NCBI GenBank assembly: GCA_021160185.1
Contig: JAGHDA010000371.1
Span: 1-7,211, forward strand
DNA: 7,211 nucleotides
Direction of reading: 5' to 3'
Origin: Verrucomicrobiota bacterium
GTDB lineage: Bacteria; Verrucomicrobiota; Verrucomicrobiia; Limisphaerales; CAZBKV01
A program made the translations under genes and the position numbers. The stretch's first letter is position 1, and each line of letters opens with the position of its first letter. Positions 1 through 4,253 of this stretch are shown here, one piece after another. Under the pieces are notes generated by a model, which was not told the origin of the DNA, made no database searches, and saw only the letters and a list, made by a program, of their open reading frames with translations.

Positions 1-131
1 GCGCTTTTCAAGTTGAACCGCCGGCGCAGGCTGTTACCCTTCCTCGCTGAAGACCGAGACCGCCGCCCGCGCCCCTCAAGGGAAGCGGACCGCGGCGCAA
101 TCAAGGAGAAAGCATAAGGAAAATTGAAACC
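1..131 (+). other. Leader region, possibly the 3' end of an upstream gene
   Basis: No gene can be firmly assigned here. Reading from base 1, one forward frame stays open to a TAA at 115-117 and would give an Arg-rich 38-residue tail. Another frame ends with TGA at 48-50. Either could be the C-terminus of an upstream gene, but the stretch is too short and compositionally biased to decide. Positions 61-97 can fold into an extended imperfect stem-loop: CGCCGC 61-66 with GCGGCG 92-97, CCGC 67-70 with GCGG 85-88, and CCC 73-75 with GGG 80-82. No T-run follows it, so it is not a standard terminator. No convincing promoter is visible. Confidence 0.3.
103..120 (+). promoter_or_regulatory. Ribosome binding region of the TIM-barrel gene
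   Basis: Two purine-rich Shine-Dalgarno-like cores precede ATG 132. AAGGAG at about 103-108 is a better match but lies far upstream. TAAGGA at 115-120 has an 11-base spacing and is the more likely functional site. There is no other in-frame ATG nearby, which supports the start at 132. Confidence 0.55.
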
Positions 132-1184
132 ATGAGCGCGCACGTCAACAACTATCCAAAACTCCACAACGCCATGTGGCCCGGCCTGGTGGGCAAAGGC
201 ACTCCGGGAGCCGAGCCCGCCATCGATCTGGACACCATGATCGAGCTGACCGCCCAGGCGGAGGTGGACGGCGTCCGGTTTGAAGGAGTGGACATCTTTC
301 TCTACCAACCGCACATTGATATCGACATCGACGATGACGGGCTGAAACGCATTGCGGACAAGATTCTTGCCAAGAACCTGGTAGTCGGCTCGGTGGTGGC
401 CCCCATCTGGCCGCCCACCGGCGGCGGCTCGGCGATGGGCGGGGAAGAAGAGCGCAAGGCCTTCGTGGGTCAGGTCCGCAAAGGCTGCCGGATCGCCGCC
501 AAGCTCCGGGAGCTGGGCGCGCGCCCCTACGGCATCGTCCGGGTGGACACCGCCTGCAGCCCTTCCGAGTTCCTCCAAGCCCCCCAAGAAAACTTGCGCA
601 AGATCGCTCAGACCCTGCGCGAGGCTTGCCGAACAGCTGAAGATTTCGGGGAGCGGCTGGCGGCGGAAGGAGAGATCTGCTGGGGAGGGCTTCACAGTTG
701 GCGATGGGCCGTGCGTCTTCTGGAAGAAGTAGGCCGGCCTGAAACATTCGGATTCCAGGCCGACATGGCCCACACACTCCTCTACTTACTGGGTTACAAC
801 GCCCCCGAGGACCGCCTCGTGCCCAAGAACTTCAACTGGGAGCCGGAAGCGTTCGAGGCGGCGTACAAGAAGCTCACCGACGCCCTCCGTCCATGGACCA
901 TCGATTTCCACGTGGCGCAGAACGACGCGACGGTCAAAGGCTCGGGAACCCATGACAAGACCGGCCGGCACTGCCTGCCCAACGATCCCAACGGGAAACT
1001 GGACATCCCCAAATGCGCGGGCTACTGGCTGCGGGACGAGAACGGCCAACCCACCAAAGCCTTCAAGCACATCTGCTGGGACGGTTGCATGTTCCCCAAC
1101 AGCGTGATGAAAAACGCTCAAACCTGGCGGGACATCCTCGGCGTGATGCTCCAAGTCCGGGACGCCCACGGGTGGCAGGAATAA
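132..1184 (+). CDS. Sugar phosphate isomerase/epimerase-like TIM-barrel protein (xylose isomerase-like)
   Basis: This is a 350-residue cytoplasmic protein with no signal peptide. Its pattern fits the xylose-isomerase-like / AP-endonuclease-2 TIM-barrel superfamily, whose members usually isomerise or epimerise sugars or polyols using a divalent metal. Candidate metal ligands are E179 or E181 (after RLAAEGE), D211 in the DMAH motif with H214 beside it, H260 in DFHVAQND, and D317 in ICWDGC near the C-terminus. A polar segment (H274 to D291, containing TGRH and PNG) resembles the substrate loop seen between the last two ligands in this superfamily. The last ligand is usually Glu, so Asp at 317 is noteworthy. 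The substrate cannot be read from sequence. The gene is the first in the window and is followed 26 bases after its stop by a strong terminator, so it ends its transcription unit. Fold assignment is fairly secure; the exact reaction is not. Confidence 0.9.
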   Translation: MSAHVNNYPKLHNAMWPGLVGKGTPGAEPAIDLDTMIELTAQAEVDGVRFEGVDIFLYQPHIDIDIDDDGLKRIADKILAKNLVVGSVVAPIWPPTGGGSAMGGEEERKAFVGQVRKGCRIAAKLRELGARPYGIVRVDTACSPSEFLQAPQENLRKIAQTLREACRTAEDFGERLAAEGEICWGGLHSWRWAVRLLEEVGRPETFGFQADMAHTLLYLLGYNAPEDRLVPKNFNWEPEAFEAAYKKLTDALRPWTIDFHVAQNDATVKGSGTHDKTGRHCLPNDPNGKLDIPKCAGYWLRDENGQPTKAFKHICWDGCMFPNSVMKNAQTWRDILGVMLQVRDAHGWQE

Positions 1185-1210
1185 GCGCCGTTCCGAAAAC
1201 GATCTCAACC

Positions 1211-1248
1211 AAGCCGTCGCGGGGCTTTTTGCTTCGCGGCGGCTTTTT
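1211..1248 (+). terminator. Rho-independent terminator after the TIM-barrel gene
   Basis: The left arm GCCGTCGCG (1213-1221) pairs with CGCGGCGGC (1235-1243) through nine pairs including one G-U. The stem can be extended by A1211-A1212 with T1244-T1245. A TTTTT run follows at 1244-1248. A smaller alternative hairpin, AAGCC 1211-1215 with GGCTT 1223-1227 followed by TTT, is nested in the same stretch. Two overlapping hairpins each leading into a T-run make a credible terminator, so the next gene probably has its own promoter. Confidence 0.8.
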
Positions 1249-1328
1249 GCGCGGCGTCCGCGCCGGCCGGGATTGCGTCGCCGGGAAATTGAACGCGGGA
1301 ACGGTCCGGGCCATTTATTACAGCAGGG

Positions 1329-1336
1329 AAAGGAGG
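1329..1336 (+). promoter_or_regulatory. Strong Shine-Dalgarno deciding start at ATG 1342
   Basis: AAAGGAGG sits 5 bases before ATG 1342. It decides the start in favour of MFALTESD and against an in-frame TTG at 1273, which would add 23 non-family-like residues that span the Shine-Dalgarno sequence itself. Confidence 0.85.
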
Positions 1337-1341
1337 AAGCC

Positions 1342-2136
1342 ATGTTCGCGCTGACGGAATCGGATCTGCGGTTTCTGGTCGAGACGACGGCGACCCGACG
1401 CAAGGATCCGGATCGAGTCATCGAACTGGTCCGGGGCAAAGAGGACATTCTGGATCGGATGCTCGAGGATCCGCGCCTCTGCCAACGCCTTCTGGAACAG
1501 GAAGAAGCCCTGGTCCGCGTCTCGCCCCAGATGCTGTTCGAGATCCTCTTGAGGCAGGTGCGGCGGGATCTGGAGCGGGAGGCGTTCGTGTTCGAAGTCG
1601 GGCCGCGGGGAGAACGGCTGCCCGTCTTCGAAGCGCCCCAAACAGCCGAGCTGCTGGAGGAAGCGGAAGTGCGGGAGCGCTTGGTCCAGATGCTCGCTTC
1701 CTTCACCAGAACCCAAAGCGGCGTGGTTTACTGGCGGGAGGGAGGCCTGTGGAAACGGCGAAAGGTCAGCGACATGGACATGGACGACATGATCTTCCTG
1801 GCCCGGGTGGCGGATCCTTCTCTGCGCCCCATGCTGCTTCTGCGCGCGGCCGACATCGCTCTTTTCCTGAGCGGGATCTATCCGGACCATGCCTCCTTGT
1901 TCGTGGCGCGGCCGCGGACGGCGTTTCTCGCAAGACGCACTTTGCGCGACTACGAAAGGGAAGGGGCTGCCTACTACAAACGAGCGGCGCAGGAGCTTGA
2001 GGATCCCGCTCAGGCGCGCGCCTGCTCGCGGCTGGCTGAGGCGTTCACGCTGGCGCGGCGCGCCCTCAACACCTTGAGCGATCGGTATCTTTCAACGCTC
2101 CAGCGCCGACTGGAAAAAACGGGCGGCGGCCGTTGA
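1342..2136 (+). CDS. Conserved-looking hypothetical protein, 264 aa, mostly helical
   Basis: The function is not recognised. The 264-residue product has no signal peptide or membrane segment and should be cytoplasmic. It is rich in charged residues and predicted helix: a Glu/Arg/Leu N-terminal half (residues 5-82), a short hydrophobic beta-like stretch with PVFEAP at 94-99, an acidic SDMDMDDM patch at 143-150, and a hydrophobic segment ADIALFLSGIYPDH at 170-183. The C-terminal helices (200-258) are rich in Arg and Ala. The layout (LVRGKED, VSPQMLFEILL, PVFEAP, LFLSGIYPDH) resembles an uncharacterised family I recall from several high-GC phyla; this is memory, not a search result. No catalytic motif is evident. 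The gene lies between two terminators and is probably monocistronic, with a very strong ribosome binding site. Its last codons double as part of the terminator of the converging gene. Confidence 0.88.
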   Translation: MFALTESDLRFLVETTATRRKDPDRVIELVRGKEDILDRMLEDPRLCQRLLEQEEALVRVSPQMLFEILLRQVRRDLEREAFVFEVGPRGERLPVFEAPQTAELLEEAEVRERLVQMLASFTRTQSGVVYWREGGLWKRRKVSDMDMDDMIFLARVADPSLRPMLLLRAADIALFLSGIYPDHASLFVARPRTAFLARRTLRDYEREGAAYYKRAAQELEDPAQARACSRLAEAFTLARRALNTLSDRYLSTLQRRLEKTGGGR

Positions 2137-2146
2137 GACCGCCGCC
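2114..2146 (-). terminator. Rho-independent terminator of the minus-strand secreted-protein gene, inside the 264-aa gene
   Basis: Read on the minus strand, GGCGGCGG (2146-2139) pairs perfectly with CCGCCGCC (2129-2122) around a 9-base loop. A two-base linker and TTTTTT (2119-2114) follow. It lies about 36 bases past the stop of the 677-aa gene, the expected place. The right arm starts just after the stop codon of the plus-strand gene, while the left arm and the T-run lie within that gene's final codons. Read on the plus strand the hairpin has no T-run after it, so it would act mainly in the minus direction. Confidence 0.8.
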
Positions 2147-2181
2147 TCGACGGAGCACATGCGGTGCGCAAGCCCCGTGAT

Positions 2182-4215
2182 TCACTTGATGAGCCGGAAA
2201 TATCTTTCCCGGCCTTCCAGAGGCAAGGTGACCAGGTAGGAGTCGCCCTGCAACTCAGGCTCCTCGTCCACAGGAGCCCACTCCGAATCCACCAGGCTCG
2301 TCGCCTGCTGGAGCGTAAATCCGGCGGCGTCGGCCGGCCAACTGATCTGGACCTTGCCTTCGACCAAGGCCGCAGCCAAGGCGACCGGGGTCGGCTTGCA
2401 ATCCTCCAGCAAGTTGACTCCGGCCATGGGGCCGCAGGGACGGATGACGGCATATTTGACCGCGGTGAAATACACCTTGTCCGTGGCCACAAAACGCGCC
2501 GCCGCCTGGGGCCCTTGATTCACGCCGGTGAACTTCACATCGGGAATCTCCCAGTAAGCGGTGCGCCACTCGTCCGTGCCCTCGATCGTCACGAAGAAAT
2601 CGTCAGGGGTGAAAGCGAAAGTCTCCACCCCGTCCACCTCGGTTTTGTAAACCTCCGGCTTGAACCGCGCCCCGATCAATGCCGGGTCGTCGTAATAAGT
2701 CACGCAGATCGCCAGGTGGGCGGGCGGCTGAGAGCTCGGCCCAAGGGCTTCGTCCAGAATCGCGAAGTTCAAGTACTGGTGCGTGAAGCCCGGGGCGCCG
2801 TCGTCGAAGGCGGGACGCACAGCCATGCGTCGGTCGCCCGGAGGGCCCGCTTCCTCAACGATCATCTCCTGGTCCCCGCCGCTGGTCCCCACGTCCAACC
2901 CGTTGACGACGCCCGCGTCCAAATCCAGCTCCACGAAGTTCCCATAGGCGTCGGTGCAAATGTTCGGATCCTCGAAGCAATCCGCCAAGGGATCCTGTCC
3001 CGCCAGGGGATGATCGCCCACGCGGAGCACTGCCATTTCGAACTTGGAGACAAAAACCGGAGCGTTTTCGGAGATGAACCGGGGACCGCCGGTGTAAGGG
3101 GCCGTGTTAACGCCGTAGAGGTTCACGGCGGGAATCGTCCAGGAACGACGGATCCATTGGCCGGTCCCCTCCAGGAGGTGGCGCTTCTCCTCCGGATAGA
3201 TCGCGACGCCGCCCTGAGCGTCGGTGGCGTAGGCCTCTGGGCCGAAGCGGACGTTCATCCCGGCAAAGGCGGGATCGTCGTAAAACTCGACGCACACCTT
3301 GACCGAGCGGGGATCGTTGCACGGCTTGCCAAGGTAGTTGTCGGTGATCCCAAAGTTCAGATAGGACTCGACCGGCGCCACAGCCCGGCGCTTGTCTCCC
3401 TCCGGACCCACATCGTCCGCGTAGAAAACGGTCTGATCCTTGTCGTCCATCACCACCACGTGGTTGGTGGTTTGCGCGTTCAGATCGATGCCCACCAGGT
3501 TGGTGGGCGGTTCTGGATCGCAGCTCTCCGGAGGAAAGAAATGATTGATCTGCTCCGGCTCGCCGAAAGCGCCCGGTTCACCGAACGCGACCACCCGCAC
3601 GATCCATCCAGGAACCTGCTGGAACCGAATGGTGCCGCCGTTGACCCCCCCGTTGGAATAGTCGCCCTGAGGATCGAGAGGAAGCATGCCCACATAAGGC
3701 AAGCCGTCGGAAGGACGAAGCTCGTTGGGAATCCGAAACAAGACCCAGTTCCACTTGCCGTTCTTGGCCTCCGGAGGAATCTGCCCGCCCACAGGGGAAT
3801 TCGTCTCCGGGAGCGCGCCCGTCAGAAACCGATAATCGCGGGCCTGCCCATCAGGCCCCAGCAAGGCCTCGTTGCCGTAGACCAACACTAAAATGTCGAT
3901 CGTGTCCACCGCGGCCCAATCCGTGTAATAGGAGTCGGCCACGTTGAGATAGGCCCCCGTAACTTTCTTGGCCTTGTAGCCGCCGATGGTGATGTCTTCA
4001 GTTATTTGATCGCCGCCGCTCAAAATCTGGAGATTGTTGTCCCAATTCCCGCTGGGAGGAATCAGCGCGCCCTCCACATCCACGTAATGCACGATCGCGT
4101 TCGGATCGATTGTGGGAGGCCAGGCGTCAGGAGGAAAAGGCCCCTCCTCCGCCGCGGCCGACGCTAAGGCCAAGCCGACTCCCAGCGCCCAGAGAATGCT
4201 CGTTTGTTTTTTCAT
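2182..4215 (-). CDS. Secreted multidomain beta-sandwich protein with tandem modules (hypothetical)
   Basis: This is a 677-residue exported protein of unknown function. A signal peptide is clear: KK at 2-3, a hydrophobic core at 7-20, and likely cleavage around 20-23 after an Ala-rich stretch. Residues 40-215 form one domain. Residues about 276-398 and 462-592 are two copies of one module with a period near 195 residues. They share YLNF-x-I (285-290; 481-486), YDDPA (312-316; 508-512), GT-xx-W (350-354; 546-550) and GVN (368-370; 564-566). The module recurs in the divergent GH99-like protein. LADC (410-413) and LEDC (603-606) close the two copies. Residues about 610-677 form a small beta domain with ISWPAD, GFTLQ and a final YFRLIK. 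No catalytic signature is seen, so a binding or structural extracellular role is inferred. The start is taken from the signal peptide; no Shine-Dalgarno sequence precedes it. The gene has its own terminator. Confidence 0.92.
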   Translation of the reverse strand: MKKQTSILWALGVGLALASAAAEEGPFPPDAWPPTIDPNAIVHYVDVEGALIPPSGNWDNNLQILSGGDQITEDITIGGYKAKKVTGAYLNVADSYYTDWAAVDTIDILVLVYGNEALLGPDGQARDYRFLTGALPETNSPVGGQIPPEAKNGKWNWVLFRIPNELRPSDGLPYVGMLPLDPQGDYSNGGVNGGTIRFQQVPGWIVRVVAFGEPGAFGEPEQINHFFPPESCDPEPPTNLVGIDLNAQTTNHVVVMDDKDQTVFYADDVGPEGDKRRAVAPVESYLNFGITDNYLGKPCNDPRSVKVCVEFYDDPAFAGMNVRFGPEAYATDAQGGVAIYPEEKRHLLEGTGQWIRRSWTIPAVNLYGVNTAPYTGGPRFISENAPVFVSKFEMAVLRVGDHPLAGQDPLADCFEDPNICTDAYGNFVELDLDAGVVNGLDVGTSGGDQEMIVEEAGPPGDRRMAVRPAFDDGAPGFTHQYLNFAILDEALGPSSQPPAHLAICVTYYDDPALIGARFKPEVYKTEVDGVETFAFTPDDFFVTIEGTDEWRTAYWEIPDVKFTGVNQGPQAAARFVATDKVYFTAVKYAVIRPCGPMAGVNLLEDCKPTPVALAAALVEGKVQISWPADAAGFTLQQATSLVDSEWAPVDEEPELQGDSYLVTLPLEGRERYFRLIK
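2440..3390 (-). repeat. Tandem duplicated beta-sandwich module inside the 677-aa protein
   Basis: Two protein-level repeats (about 3022-3390 and 2440-2832) encode modules at residues 276-398 and 462-592. Shared landmarks (YDDPA, GT-xx-W, GVN) are each displaced by exactly 196 residues, which shows that the second half of the copies is collinear. Sequence identity outside the landmarks is moderate, so the duplication is old. The N-terminal domain (residues about 88-213, 3577-3954) has similar landmarks in order (YLNV, LVLVYG, KWNWVLFRIP, GGTIRF, VRVVAF) and may be a third, more divergent copy. Confidence 0.65.
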
Positions 4216-4253
4216 CGCGATTTGCTTTGGTTTGAGGTCGAAGCGTTTTTACC
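4216..4253. promoter_or_regulatory. 38-bp divergent intergenic region between two secreted-protein genes
   Basis: Only 38 bases separate the start codons of the two divergent genes, so each promoter must overlap the other's 5' region. No Shine-Dalgarno core precedes the minus-strand ATG. On the plus strand the only candidate, GAGGT at 4234-4238, is 15 bases from ATG 4254, which is too far to be convincing. A weak sigma70-like pair for the minus-strand gene can be drawn: TTGCCT at 4275-4270, an 18-base gap, TAAAAA at 4251-4246. It would lie across the start of the plus-strand gene and give a leader of about 25 bases. I see no comparable pair for the plus strand. Confidence 0.35.

Noticed and set aside
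13..40. Possible promoter for the first gene: TTGAAC at 13-18 and TACCCT at 35-40
   Set aside because: The -10 match is poor (three of six) and the spacing is only 16; no supporting context.
1289..1321. Possible promoter for the 264-aa gene: TTGAAC at 1289-1294 and TATTAC at 1316-1321
   Set aside because: The 21-base spacing is too long, and the start of transcription would fall inside the ribosome binding site.
1273..1341. N-terminal extension of the 264-aa protein from TTG 1273
   Set aside because: It would be translated through the strong AAAGGAGG site and adds an Arg-rich segment unlike the rest; ATG 1342 is much better supported.
786..1706. Minus-strand open frame of 306 codons across the first two genes
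   Set aside because: It crosses the terminator and two well-supported genes, and its product is a low-complexity Arg/Ser-rich sequence.
3452..3508. Two adjacent inverted repeats, ACCACC/GGTGGT at 3452-3471 and GCCCACC/GGTGGGC at 3490-3508
   Set aside because: They fall inside coding sequence for ordinary residues (TNHVVV and PPTNLVG), are short, and have no T-run or regulatory setting. Chance is the simplest explanation.
2164..3891. Long open frame on the plus strand antisense to the 677-aa gene
   Set aside because: It lies wholly opposite a gene with a signal peptide and repeated domain motifs. The antisense product has no recognisable domain and an Arg/His/Val-rich composition typical of reading a GC-rich gene backwards.
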